Assembly: GCA_903870245.1 (NCBI GenBank)
Contig: CAIQCB010000016.1
Span: 1 to 42,138 of the forward strand
From: an uncultured Methylocystaceae bacterium
GTDB lineage: Bacteria > Pseudomonadota > Alphaproteobacteria > Rhizobiales > Beijerinckiaceae
Reading direction: 5' to 3'
DNA: 42,138 nucleotides
In this document: positions 1 to 7,584 of the stretch, piece after piece
How positions within the stretch are numbered: position 1 is the stretch's first letter
Layout of the letters: each line of letters opens with the position of its first letter
The notes under the pieces: model-generated
Told to the model about the DNA's origin: nothing
What the model saw: the letters and a program-made list of their open reading frames with translations, nothing else
The model's database searches: none
Program-made: the position numbers and the translations under genes

Positions 1-147
1 CTGGTCATAGGCCGTAAACGTCGCCCCACCGGTCTCAGCCAAAACCTTCGTGATCGCCGCCGTCAACGACGTCTTGCCATGGTCAACGTGACCAATCGTG
101 CCAATGTTGCAGTGCGGCTTCGTGCGTTCAAACTTTGCCTTTGCCAT
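1..147 (-). CDS. tuf: Elongation factor Tu, N-terminal part (cut by window edge)
   Basis: EF-Tu is the GTPase that delivers aminoacyl-tRNA to the ribosome. Only the first 49 codons are present. The translation begins [20 protein letters not shown] and continues with the G1 P-loop GHVDHGKT, which is diagnostic of EF-Tu. The start is the ATG whose complement is at 145-147, preceded on the minus strand by a GGGAA ribosome-binding sequence. The gene runs off the left edge. It is divergent from the DUF2232 gene at 445, and the roughly 300-base space between them must hold its promoter. Which tuf copy this is cannot be told from the window. Confidence 0.97.
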   Translation of the reverse strand, partial: MAKAKFERTKPHCNIGTIGHVDHGKTSLTAAITKVLAETGGATFTAYDQ

Positions 148-218
148 CGTTCCCATTCCATGAAGGCGGGTCACATGCCCGCACGCGGCGGCGGTTTACG
201 GGTAAAGAGGGCTCAGGG

Positions 219-260
219 CAAGAGCTTTGGGACAAGAGCTTTGGGGCAAGTCTTTTGGGT
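219..260. repeat. Three tandem 14-bp imperfect repeats upstream of tuf
   Basis: Units CAAGAGCTTTGGGA (219-232), CAAGAGCTTTGGGG (233-246) and CAAGTCTTTTGGGT (247-260) follow each other without gaps. Units 1 and 2 differ at one base and unit 3 at a few more. They lie about 70-115 bases upstream of the tuf start. Read on the minus strand each unit ends in a CTTG step resembling an alphaproteobacterial -35 element, so they could be stacked promoter or regulator sites. Function is inference only. Confidence 0.6.
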
Positions 261-400
261 CAAAAAGGAGCGGGGCAAGATGATTGAGGGACCTCTCGCA
301 GTCCCCTCGCCTTGTCGCGACATGTCGGCGGCATTATTTCCTGTCCCAGGCGAGAATTTAATGACGATCGTGTGAATCGCCACACTGTCCGCGCCAGTTG

Positions 401-415
401 GTCTTAGTCTAAGAC
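401..415. promoter_or_regulatory. Short inverted repeat before the DUF2232 start
   Basis: GTCTTA and TAAGAC form perfect 6-base arms around a 3-base centre, 29 bases before the ATG at 445. It could be an operator or a weak hairpin in the leader. It is too short to be sure it is not chance. Confidence 0.3.
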
Positions 416-444
416 TCCAGATCGCGACCTGCAGCGCCAACCCC

Positions 445-1461
445 ATGGAAAGTCTGATCGTGCCCGACAAAAGCGCCTACACAGCCGAGAATATCGCAAT
501 ATCGGTGCTTGGCGGACTCGCTGCCGCTGTGATGTTTGCCGTCGTCGCCCGTGGCGGCGTGAGCGGCCTGATGCTGGCGCATCTCGCGCCGCTCCCGATC
601 ATGATTATTGCGCTGGGATACGGTTTGCGACATGGAGCTTCCGCCGCACTCCTCGCGACCGCGATCCTGTCCATCTACCCGCATCCCGTCGTCGGCATGA
701 TTTATTCGATGATGGTCGCGGCTCCGGCATGGCTTGCCAGTTTTGTCGCAAGCGGGGCGCCGCGCGGAAAACGCAACCTGATCGCCTCAGACTATCCCGG
801 GTGGGGCGCTACGGCCCCGGCTGCTTTCATCGCCCTCATCGTTTCGCTTTGGCTAATCGTCGCTTCTCTGAGTTTTGGGTCCCTTGACGAGGCGCTCAAT
901 CCTGTCCGCGCCCGGGCCTTTCTCATCCTCGACGAGATGATCAAGAATAACAAAAGCCTGGAGGGCAAGTTCGACCCTGTCGCGCTCTCCGGTTCCGTCG
1001 CGATGGCTATCCCCGCCTTCGTTGCCGGTTATACAGTTATGATCCACATAGTGAATTTGTGGATTGCAGGACGCCTGTCGCAAGTCTCCGGTTTGATGAC
1101 AAGCCCCTGGCCGGACATCGCCGAGGGTTTTAGGGCTCCCAAGCCCATTGGCGGGATTTTTCTGTCCGGTCTTGCGCTCAGCATATTTAGCGGGCCCTCG
1201 GCGGCGATCGGATTTGTGCTGGTCTCCACGATGGGCCTTGTGCTTTCATTGCAGGGTCTGGCTGTCGCTCACGCGCGCCTGCGCGCTCGCCCCAACGGCA
1301 TGATCATTCTCGCAGTCGTATATTTTCTTGTCGGTCTGCTCGGATGGCCACTAGTCCCGTTTATTTTCATAGGTTTGGCGGATTTGGTCTTCGACTTCCG
1401 TCGTCGCCCGCCGACAGGCGCGGCAAGCCCCCGCGACAGCGCAACGCCGAAAGCGGATTGA
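445..1461 (+). CDS. DUF2232 integral membrane protein
   Basis: A 338-residue hydrophobic protein with about eight membrane segments, starting near residue 15 (ISVLGGLAAAVMFAVV). Alternating hydrophobic stretches continue to about residue 315, followed by a charged Arg/Pro-rich tail. This is the pattern of the DUF2232 (YybS-like) family, which in alphaproteobacteria sits between rpsR and rplI. The molecular role of the family is not established. rplI follows after 54 bases on the same strand, which supports the assignment. The usual upstream partners rpsF and rpsR are missing. No strong ribosome-binding sequence precedes the ATG, so the exact start is less certain than the gene. Confidence 0.8.
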   Translation: MESLIVPDKSAYTAENIAISVLGGLAAAVMFAVVARGGVSGLMLAHLAPLPIMIIALGYGLRHGASAALLATAILSIYPHPVVGMIYSMMVAAPAWLASFVASGAPRGKRNLIASDYPGWGATAPAAFIALIVSLWLIVASLSFGSLDEALNPVRARAFLILDEMIKNNKSLEGKFDPVALSGSVAMAIPAFVAGYTVMIHIVNLWIAGRLSQVSGLMTSPWPDIAEGFRAPKPIGGIFLSGLALSIFSGPSAAIGFVLVSTMGLVLSLQGLAVAHARLRARPNGMIILAVVYFLVGLLGWPLVPFIFIGLADLVFDFRRRPPTGAASPRDSATPKAD

Positions 1462-1515
1462 CAAACGCCCTGTTTTTCTCAAAAAAGCGCCAATCCTTGG
1501 AGAAAGAAACAAAAA

Positions 1516-2079
1516 ATGGAAGTTATACTGCTCGAGCGCGTGGCTAAGCTGGGCCAGATTGGCGACACCGTTCGCGTCCGCGATGGATACGCCCGCAATT
1601 TCCTTCTCGCCCGTGGCAAAGCGCTGCGCGCCACGGAAGGCAACAAGAAGCATTTCGAGACCCAGCGCGCCCAGATAGAGGCCCGGAATCTCGAAGCCAA
1701 AAAAGAGGCCCACGCCGTCGCGGAGAAGCTTGACGGCCAAACCTTTGTTATTATCCGCCAGGCAGGCGAAAGCGGCCACCTTTACGGCTCGGTCGCGACC
1801 CGCGATATCGCCGATGCTGCGACGGCCGGCGGATTCTCTCTGAACCGCAACCAGGTGGTTCTGACCCATCCCATCAAGTCGCTGGGGCTTCACTCCGTGC
1901 CGGTGCATCTGCACCCGGAAGTCGACGTGAAAGTCATTGTTAATATCGCCCGCTCGGAAGAAGAGGCCGAACGCCAGGCGCGCGGAGAGAGCGTGACGCT
2001 CAAGGAGGAGACCTCCATGGACGATCTGGGACTTGAGGTCGGCGCGGCGCTGGCGGAAGCAGGCGACGTCGAACTCTAA
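1516..2079 (+). CDS. rplI: 50S ribosomal protein L9
   Basis: L9 binds domain V of 23S rRNA through its N-terminal domain. The start [20 protein letters not shown] and the following [15 protein letters not shown] are the classic L9 N-domain signature. A charged connecting helix (residues 45-80) and the C-terminal domain with HLYGSV follow. At 187 residues it is longer than the 149-residue E. coli protein; the extra length is an acidic C-terminal tail, as is usual in alphaproteobacteria. GGAG lies 13 bases before the ATG. A strong terminator at 2103-2131 separates it from dnaB. Confidence 0.97.
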   Translation: MEVILLERVAKLGQIGDTVRVRDGYARNFLLARGKALRATEGNKKHFETQRAQIEARNLEAKKEAHAVAEKLDGQTFVIIRQAGESGHLYGSVATRDIADAATAGGFSLNRNQVVLTHPIKSLGLHSVPVHLHPEVDVKVIVNIARSEEEAERQARGESVTLKEETSMDDLGLEVGAALAEAGDVEL

Positions 2080-2102
2080 ATCGAACCTGACAGGATACCG
2101 AC

Positions 2103-2131
2103 AAAGCCCGGGAGAAACGCCCGGGCTTTTA
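2103..2131 (+). terminator. Rho-independent terminator after rplI
   Basis: A 7-base perfect GC stem (GCCCGGG 2106-2112, CCCGGGC 2120-2126) with a 7-base loop is followed by a short T-run. It starts 24 bases after the rplI stop. It implies that dnaB has its own promoter in 2132-2362. Confidence 0.9.
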
Positions 2132-2362
2132 TTATTTGATCTACAGTTCGGCTCACGAAACCGATTCGGATCGTTACGCAAGTGGTTTCGCGTATATCTT
2201 TCGTCGCGATGTGGAAAAGACTCGCAACTTACCTCCGGCGCATGAAGATCAACGGCGCCCGCTGGCGTCCCGGGCCGCATCATGCGACTGTTCCTCTCGG
2301 TCCCGACGAGACGCCGTATCGACTTCGAAACAGTCATCGCTCGCGAACAACCCCAGAGAACC

Positions 2363-3871
2363 ATGCCTCCAATCGAACAGTTGGCGGAGCGTCGGCCCTA
2401 TCAGGTCGCGCCCGCCGAAACATCGCAGGGCTATCGCAGTCCGCCGCATAACATCGAGGCGGAGCAGGCGCTGCTTGGCGCCATTCTGGTCAATAACGAC
2501 GCTTATGACCGCGTCTCGGACTTTTTGCGCGCTGACCATTTCTCCGAAGAATTGCACCGGCGGATATATGAGGTCGCCTCGCAGTTGATCCGCGCCGGCA
2601 AGCTGGCGACAGTTGTGACGCTCAAGACCTTTCTCGCTGATATCGAATTACCGGCGGGCATAACCACTCAGGCCTATCTTGCCCGTCTAGCCGCCGAGGC
2701 GACGACAATCATTAACGCCGAGGACTATGGCCGCATTATCCATGACCTCGCTCAGCGCCGTAATCTCATCAGCATAGGCGAAGAGATCGTCAATGCCGCC
2801 TATGATTCTCCGGTTGACGCCTCGCCGCAGGCCCAGATTGAGGAGGCGGAGCGCCGGCTGTATTCGGTCGCCGAGACCGGTCGCTACGACGGGGGGTTCC
2901 AAAAATTCTCAGAGGCCCTGGTCATCGCCATCGACATGGCGAACAGCGCCTACATGCGCGACGGCCACCTGTCCGGCATCGCCACGGGCCTGATCGATCT
3001 CGACGAGAAAATGGGCGGCCTGCAAAAATCCGATCTGATTATCGTCGCCGGCCGTCCCGGCATGGGCAAGACTGCGCTCGCCACCAATATCGCCTTCAAC
3101 ATCGCCCGGGCCTACCAGTACGAAACCGAGCCGGACGGCTCGCACAAAACGATTAATGGCGGCATCGTCGGTTTTTTCTCGCTTGAAATGTCGGCCGAAC
3201 AATTGGCGACCCGCGTCATCGCCGAACAATCCGGCGTGCCAAGCTATAAAATCCGGCGCGGCGACATCAATGAGGACGACTTTCGCCGCATCACCGAATC
3301 TGCTCGCGAGATGCAGAGCATCCCGTTTTACATTGACCAGAGTGGCGGCATCTCCATCGCTCAGCTGACCGCTCGCGCCCGCCGGCTGAAGCGCCAGAGG
3401 GGCCTTGACCTGCTCGTCGTCGACTATCTGCAACTTCTGGCCGGCTCAAAAACCCGCGGTGATAACCGCGTTCAGGAGCTGACCGAAATCACCACAGGCC
3501 TCAAGGCGCTGGCCAAGGAGCTTAATGCGCCGATCATCGCTCTCTCGCAGCTCTCGCGCCAGGTGGAAAACCGCGACGACAAGCGCCCGCAACTTTCCGA
3601 CCTGCGCGAATCCGGCTCCATCGAACAGGACGCCGACGTCGTGGTTTTTGTTTATCGCGAGGAATATTACCTGCGTAATCGTGAGCCGCGCGAGGGCACC
3701 GAAGAACACATTCAATGGATGGCGGCGATGGAGAACGCCCACGGCCGCGCCGAAGCGATCATCGGCAAGCAACGTCACGGCCCGACCGGGACCGTCCAGC
3801 TCGCCTTTGAGGCGGAAGTGACCCGCTTTTCCAATCTGGCGGACGAAGACAAAATGCCGGCGCGAATTTGA
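2363..3871 (+). CDS. dnaB: Replicative DNA helicase DnaB
   Basis: The hexameric 5'-3' helicase of the replication fork, acting with DnaG primase and DnaA/DnaC-type loaders. The N-terminal domain contains PHNIEAEQALLGAIL. The RecA-like domain has Walker A GRPGMGKT (residues 230-237), Walker B LLVVDYLQLL, and the DLRESGSIEQDADVV block with the arginine-finger region. The 502 residues fit the family. The frame is open upstream to an ATG at 2282, but the extra 27 residues are Arg-rich and unlike DnaB, and no ribosome-binding sequence precedes 2282. The ATG at 2363 (MPPIEQLAERR) is therefore preferred. Confidence 0.96.
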   Translation: MPPIEQLAERRPYQVAPAETSQGYRSPPHNIEAEQALLGAILVNNDAYDRVSDFLRADHFSEELHRRIYEVASQLIRAGKLATVVTLKTFLADIELPAGITTQAYLARLAAEATTIINAEDYGRIIHDLAQRRNLISIGEEIVNAAYDSPVDASPQAQIEEAERRLYSVAETGRYDGGFQKFSEALVIAIDMANSAYMRDGHLSGIATGLIDLDEKMGGLQKSDLIIVAGRPGMGKTALATNIAFNIARAYQYETEPDGSHKTINGGIVGFFSLEMSAEQLATRVIAEQSGVPSYKIRRGDINEDDFRRITESAREMQSIPFYIDQSGGISIAQLTARARRLKRQRGLDLLVVDYLQLLAGSKTRGDNRVQELTEITTGLKALAKELNAPIIALSQLSRQVENRDDKRPQLSDLRESGSIEQDADVVVFVYREEYYLRNREPREGTEEHIQWMAAMENAHGRAEAIIGKQRHGPTGTVQLAFEAEVTRFSNLADEDKMPARI

Positions 3872-3881
3872 ATGCGGGCAT

Positions 3882-3910
3882 AAAAAAGGCCGGGTGTCCC
3901 CGGCCTTTTC
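3882..3910. terminator. Bidirectional terminator between dnaB and the PRC-barrel gene
   Basis: The arms GGCCGGG (3888-3894) and CCCGGCC (3899-3905 region) close a tight loop, flanked by an A-run on the left and a T-run on the right. It can therefore end transcripts from both convergent genes. It starts about 11 bases after the dnaB stop. Confidence 0.88.
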
Positions 3911-3931
3911 CAGACAGCGCTCCAGCAAGGG

Positions 3932-4390
3932 CTATTCGCTGACAGGATTCCAGACACCCATTTTCTTGTCGAATTTGTAGCCCGTGGCCTTTTTGAGAAT
4001 GTCCTTGGTCGTGTTCATCGTCAGCCAGGACTTGTCGTTTTTGGCGGTGATCGTGATGGCTGTCACCGGCACCGCAACATGCTTTGCGCCAATTCCAAGA
4101 AAACCGCCAACATCCATCATCACGGCGCTGATCGAACCGTCGGCGTTGAACAGCATGTCGGATATCTTGCCGAGTTTCTTTTCGTTCATGTCATAAACAG
4201 GCTGCTTGTACCAAGCCGAAACAATCGAACCATAGGACGGCAGTTTTTCCAACGGGATGACGAGGACGTCGATCGTCTCCTGCTGCTGTGGCTTTGCCGG
4301 AGCCGCCGGTGAAGAGGACTCAGCGCGGGCAAGCGGCGCGACGGACAGCGCGATCGCAAAGGTCAGAGCGGCGATAATGGCCTTCAACAT
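3932..4390 (-). CDS. Exported PRC-barrel domain protein
   Basis: A 152-residue protein with a clear Sec signal peptide (MLKAIIAALTFAIALSVAPL, cleavage after ARA near residue 23) and a Pro/Gln-rich linker. A PRC-barrel domain covers about residues 55-145, with the hallmark strand-turn pattern KLGKISDMLFNADGSISAVM and VGGFLGIGAKHVAVP. PRC-barrels are small beta-barrels used in RNA metabolism, photosynthetic reaction centres and, in exported rhizobial forms, stress-related envelope proteins; no specific function can be assigned here. It is monocistronic: mch ends 45 bases upstream on the same strand and a terminator lies downstream. Confidence 0.85.
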   Translation of the reverse strand: MLKAIIAALTFAIALSVAPLARAESSSPAAPAKPQQQETIDVLVIPLEKLPSYGSIVSAWYKQPVYDMNEKKLGKISDMLFNADGSISAVMMDVGGFLGIGAKHVAVPVTAITITAKNDKSWLTMNTTKDILKKATGYKFDKKMGVWNPVSE

Positions 4391-4435
4391 GTTAAAATCT
4401 CCCCGAGAATCGCGTCGCGCGCGAATGCACGACCC

Positions 4436-5494
4436 TCACCTAGGCAGCACGGCCCAGTAATCCAGGTCAAGCAGAACGGCCGGATCAGGCTTGCCGTCCG
4501 GTCCGTTAAGGGGGAAGTCGGCGCATGGCTTGTCCTTTGTGGCGACCAGACGCAAGCGTAATGCGCCAATATCGGCGCGGCCGGGGATCTCGGCCTTGTC
4601 CAGCACCTCGCTCCACGCGAAGATCGTGCCTCCAGCAAACAACGGGTTAACGTGGCGTCCGCCGTTGACTGCGGAAATATGGAAGACGTTTTCGAGGCCA
4701 TTAAACGACAGTGCGCGGGCCATGGAGATTACGTGGCCGCCGTAGATGATGCGTTTTCCGAAACGACCCTGAGCCTCGTAATACTGATTGAAATGCACCT
4801 TCGAATTGTTCTGGTAAAGGCGGGTGGCCAGCATATGCTCGGCTTCCTCGACCGTCATGCCGTCAATATGGTCGATCTTCTCGCCCTTTTCGTAATCGCT
4901 CCAGAAAAAGGGTGAGCCGGCGAGCGCCTTGTCGTAGGCGGCGACCCGTATCGTCGGCACGGCCTTGCCGAGTTCGGATGGCGGAACCGCTTTTGGCAGT
5001 TCAGGAACGACATCCGGGCCGACGGCGGCGTTCTTGTCTCGTTTTTTCACCATCACCCAGCGGGCATAGGACAACACTGTCTCGCCCCGCTGATTCTTGC
5101 CGGTGGTGCGCACATAGACGACGCCGGTCTCTTTGTTGGAGTTTTCCTTCAGTCCGATCACTTCGGAGACAGCGTCGAGCGTGTCGCCGGGATAGACCGG
5201 AGCGAGGAATTTAAAATCGGCGTAGCCGAGATTGGCGAGCGCATTCAACGACACGTCGGGCACGGTTTTGCCGAGCACCAGATGAAACACAAGCAGATCG
5301 TCGATCGGCGCTTCTGCGTAGCCGATGGCCTGTGCGAAGGCCTTCGAGGACTGGACGGCGAAACGCGGCAAATAGAGCGCCGTATAGAGCGCCGTTTCGC
5401 CTACGGTTACAGTACGCGGCGCGGCATGACGGATGATCTGCCCGAGTTTGAAATCCTCGAAAAAATTACCGACATTGATTTTGGATTTGCTCAT
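4436..5494 (-). CDS. mch: Mesaconyl-CoA hydratase (beta-methylmalyl-CoA dehydratase), MaoC-like
   Basis: Interconverts mesaconyl-C1-CoA and beta-methylmalyl-CoA in the ethylmalonyl-CoA pathway of acetyl-CoA assimilation. The 352 residues make a double hot-dog protein. The N-half has NFFEDFKLGQIIRHAAPRTV and VYPGDTLDAVSEVIG. The C-half carries the hydratase motif region YEKGEKIDHIDGMTVEEAEH, RLYQNNSKVHFNQYY and GGHVISMARALSFNGL. These match my memory of the Rhodobacter sphaeroides Mch sequence closely across the full length. DUF167 ends 3 bases before its start, so it is probably cotranscribed with yggT-DUF167, a linkage that seems incidental. Its presence suggests C1/C2 metabolism through this pathway. 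Confidence 0.92.
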   Translation of the reverse strand: MSKSKINVGNFFEDFKLGQIIRHAAPRTVTVGETALYTALYLPRFAVQSSKAFAQAIGYAEAPIDDLLVFHLVLGKTVPDVSLNALANLGYADFKFLAPVYPGDTLDAVSEVIGLKENSNKETGVVYVRTTGKNQRGETVLSYARWVMVKKRDKNAAVGPDVVPELPKAVPPSELGKAVPTIRVAAYDKALAGSPFFWSDYEKGEKIDHIDGMTVEEAEHMLATRLYQNNSKVHFNQYYEAQGRFGKRIIYGGHVISMARALSFNGLENVFHISAVNGGRHVNPLFAGGTIFAWSEVLDKAEIPGRADIGALRLRLVATKDKPCADFPLNGPDGKPDPAVLLDLDYWAVLPR

Positions 5495-5497
5495 GTC

Positions 5498-5851
5498 TCA
5501 ACCATCCATTGGGGCCAGCGACTGCAAGGCGTCGAGGTAAACGGCGGGCGCGCCCGCGATGAAAATCTGCTTGATCCTGGCGGTTTCCCCGGATCGGATC
5601 GAGACCGCGCTTTTTGGAGCCCGAAGCCAACCGGCCACCAGATCGATCATGGCGGCATTGGCTTTCCCGTTTTCCGGCGCGGCGCGAACCCGCGCCTTCA
5701 GGACCCGACGACCATCTGACAGGGTTTCCACGCCATCGATCGAATCCCTGCCGCCTTTCGGGGAGAGACGTAGCCAGAGTGCGATCCCCTCCGCCTCAAG
5801 CCGCCAGCAGGCGGGGCCCTCAGCCGAAGGCAAAACCGGCCCCGCCGGCAA
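5498..5851 (-). CDS. DUF167 (YggU-like) protein
   Basis: A 117-residue protein of the YggU/DUF167 family with the characteristic core LWLRLSPKGGRDSIDGV, then LKARVRAAPENGKANAAMI and SIRSGETARIKQI. The family is a small conserved alpha/beta fold of unknown biochemical role. Its start lies inside the 3' end of yggT (32-base overlap). YggT-YggU linkage is common in proteobacteria and supports both calls. The only in-frame ATG is at 5851, but a later non-ATG start cannot be excluded because the first 15 residues are outside the conserved domain. Confidence 0.88.
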   Translation of the reverse strand: MPAGPVLPSAEGPACWRLEAEGIALWLRLSPKGGRDSIDGVETLSDGRRVLKARVRAAPENGKANAAMIDLVAGWLRAPKSAVSIRSGETARIKQIFIAGAPAVYLDALQSLAPMDG

Positions 5852-6113
5852 TCAAATCGCGCAGAAACTGCAATAATAGCAACAGGATGACAGGAGAGAT
5901 GTCGACCCCGCCAAAATCCGGCAACACCGAACGGATCGGGTTCAGCACCGGCTCCACGAGATTATTGAGGGTCCGCCAGAGGGAATAGGCGGCGCTGGAG
6001 CGCATATTGATGACATCGAACGCGATCAGCCACGACATAATCGCCATGCCGATCACAAGATACCAGTAGAGGTCGATGATCGTGACGAGAAGCTTGATGA
6101 CGGCAAAACTCAT
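5820..6113 (-). CDS. YggT family membrane protein
   Basis: A 97-residue protein with two hydrophobic blocks: residues 7-32 (LLVTIIDLYWYLVIGMAIMS) and about 72-95. Between them is the family motif LNNLVEPVLNPIRSVLPDFG followed by DISPVILLLLLQFL. YggT proteins are small inner-membrane proteins, in other bacteria linked to osmotic tolerance and cell-division clusters; the mechanism is unknown. It is the first gene of a minus-strand run yggT-DUF167-mch and lies 168 bases from the tRNA-Ala on the other strand. Confidence 0.92.
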   Translation of the reverse strand: MSFAVIKLLVTIIDLYWYLVIGMAIMSWLIAFDVINMRSSAAYSLWRTLNNLVEPVLNPIRSVLPDFGGVDISPVILLLLLQFLRDLIAGGAGFAFG

Positions 6114-6281
6114 GGGCGAAATCCAGTGGTGGCAGGGCTCTCTCTGGGGTCTGTCTAGCCACCCTGCCCGCCCCCGGCAAGCCTCTCCCGCGCTTGTTCG
6201 ACGAAGGCCTCAGGGCACGTCCTGCAGCAACGCCGGACAATTGACAGGGTCAAGCGGTGAGTGTACCCACCCGCTCGGAGC

Positions 6282-6357
6282 GGGGCTGTAGCTCAGATGG
6301 GAGAGCGCTGCAATCGCACTGCAGAGGTCGGGGGTTCGAATCCCCCCAGCTCCACCA
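6282..6357 (+). tRNA. tRNA-Ala, anticodon CGC
   Basis: A 76-base cloverleaf with a 7-bp acceptor stem (GGGGCTG/CAGCTCC, one G-T pair), D-arm GCTC/GAGC, anticodon stem CTGCA/TGCAG with loop ATCGCAC, and T-arm GGGGG/CCCCC around TTCGAAT. CCA is encoded. The anticodon CGC is at 6315-6317 and reads the GCG codon. The sequence downstream is AT-richer and gene-poor for about 1 kb, which is typical of integration next to a tRNA 3' end, but I found no second copy of the 3' end within the window. Confidence 0.97.
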
Positions 6358-7402
6358 ATTAAAACAATATATTACATATGCAGCTTTGGCGCCGCCTCGC
6401 TTGGCGACCCGTGGTTACACATAGCGTTTGATCCGGGTTGGCGGCGAAGCCATTGCGCATATGAACCATGATCACGATCCTTAAAGGCCCGGACGCCTGA
6501 GCATGGCCACTCCGGATTTTTTGCCGACGCCTCCTCTCAGGGGGCTGATGAATTTATCCGGGGGAGCCGGATTTGCGGGCGGCAGATTGCACCGGGCGCC
6601 GCGTCTGACGGTTACACTTTCGTCCAGCCAGTCGATTCCGACGCCGCCGCCCGGAAATCAACGGCGTATCATTTAGGAAGCTGTTTGAGCATGCGATCCC
6701 AGAAGACGCGCTAATCTCATTAGCCGACCAGAGATATGCCGATATTTATGATTAGCTGTATAATTTAGCGTTGCTCAGCTTCGAGCCTCGCAGATTTTCC
6801 TCACGCCGGGCACCCAAAAAAGGGTTGGCTCAACCACAATGAGCAATGAATGATTTTAGTCATTCGACTGATGATCCCGGCAGATATTTCCAAGAGCGCT
6901 CCTGCACTATCAGCCTGGGTTCATGCTTGTTGGTGGATGGTCTGACAACTTGCATCATCATGCAAACTGCTGTTGTGTGTATATATTCGAGTTTAATATA
7001 TTGGAAAGGACATGAATTGAAAGATTTCTCAAATCCTTCGGTTAACTCACTTTCTGCCAGAGAATTGCAAAATTTAATTAGTAAAATCAAGCAGCATTCT
7101 CCGAGCGAATTATGGTTATCCTCAAGTTGGCATGTGCTGAGCAGCACATATTTTATGATTAAATAAGCATTTAAGTCACTGTTAGCTAATGAAGCGTCGC
7201 ACCCAATTAACTGGGCAAAGACGTTAATGACCAGAACTTTCAATCAACTACACCATCTGGCAATGATAGCTTTGAATTCATCATCAACCTGAATTCAGCC
7301 GGCTTCCCAGGTGTTAGGGGTGAATTTCTGACTCAAAATCAGCTGGTTATAAATGACTTATGCCGAATTTTATCGTTTCCTCGCCTATCGGAGATGGATC
7401 TA
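6358..7402. other. Gene-poor, AT-rich stretch downstream of tRNA-Ala
   Basis: About 1 kb with no gene I can defend. 6358-6720 is GC-rich and looks like worn coding sequence: one short frame at 6431-6478 translates to IRVGGEAIAHMNHDHD, faintly like the HMNxDH signature of heme-utilisation (DUF2470) proteins. 6720-7400 is AT-rich. Two overlapping open frames on opposite strands (6846-7166 and 6860-7243) show no domain, signal peptide or biased codon use. The last part probably holds the promoter of the downstream cassette. Confidence 0.5.
7273..7297. promoter_or_regulatory. Paired TGAATTCA palindromes upstream of the GNAT/radical SAM cassette
   Basis: The 8-base palindrome TGAATTCA occurs at 7273-7280 and again at 7290-7297. 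The centres are 17 bases apart, between one and two helical turns. They lie about 105 bases before the candidate peptide start at 7403. A TATAAAT element follows at about 7348. Such paired palindromes can be operator half-sites; no regulator gene is nearby, so the role is inferred. Confidence 0.3.
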
Positions 7403-7522
7403 ATGCCAAATAACAACTCTGATCCTGTTGAGATCGAAGCGGAGCACATCGATAAATCAATTATTATCTGTCCTGTAAGCGCCAGGGGCGCATCACACGC
7501 CCATGCATCTCATCTCTGTTAG
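7403..7522 (+). CDS. Candidate 39-residue peptide upstream of GNAT and radical SAM genes
   Basis: The frame starts ATG at 7403 with GGAG nine bases upstream and ends TAG at 7520. The N-half (MPNNNSDPVEIEAEHIDKS) is acidic and leader-like. A hydrophobic III leads into a C-half with Cys23, an Arg-Gly-Ala stretch, the mirror-symmetric SHAHASH (residues 31-37) and a terminal Leu-Cys39. An acidic leader, a Cys/Ser/His-rich tail and two modification-type enzymes immediately downstream (62 bases to the GNAT start) are the layout of a ribosomally made, post-translationally modified peptide. I recognise no known precursor family. A frame of this size can arise by chance, so both its reality and its function are uncertain. 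Confidence 0.35.
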   Translation: MPNNNSDPVEIEAEHIDKSIIICPVSARGASHAHASHLC

Positions 7523-7584
7523 ATACTTCTGATGCGCACTCCTGGAGAACGGCGGAAAACTGGCTGACATCGCAAACGGAGTGG

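Larger units (their letters stand above)
148..444. other. Divergent intergenic region between tuf and the DUF2232 gene
   Basis: No convincing gene is seen here. The region must carry the tuf promoter (minus) and a promoter for DUF2232-rplI (plus). It contains three tandem 14-base repeats (219-260) and a short inverted repeat (401-415), listed separately. Short open frames on both strands here have no recognisable protein character. Confidence 0.6.

Noticed and set aside
1351-2364. A 337-codon open frame on minus, antisense to the DUF2232 end, rplI and the dnaB leader
   Set aside because: It crosses three unrelated units and a strong terminator, and has no protein character; rplI is certain on plus.
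6431-6478. Short frame IRVGGEAIAHMNHDHD resembling a DUF2470 heme-utilisation signature
   Set aside because: Only about 16 residues match and the frame ends at once; too little to call a pseudogene.
6846-7243. Two overlapping open frames on opposite strands
   Set aside because: Neither has a domain, a ribosome-binding sequence or codon bias; AT-rich sequence gives such frames easily.
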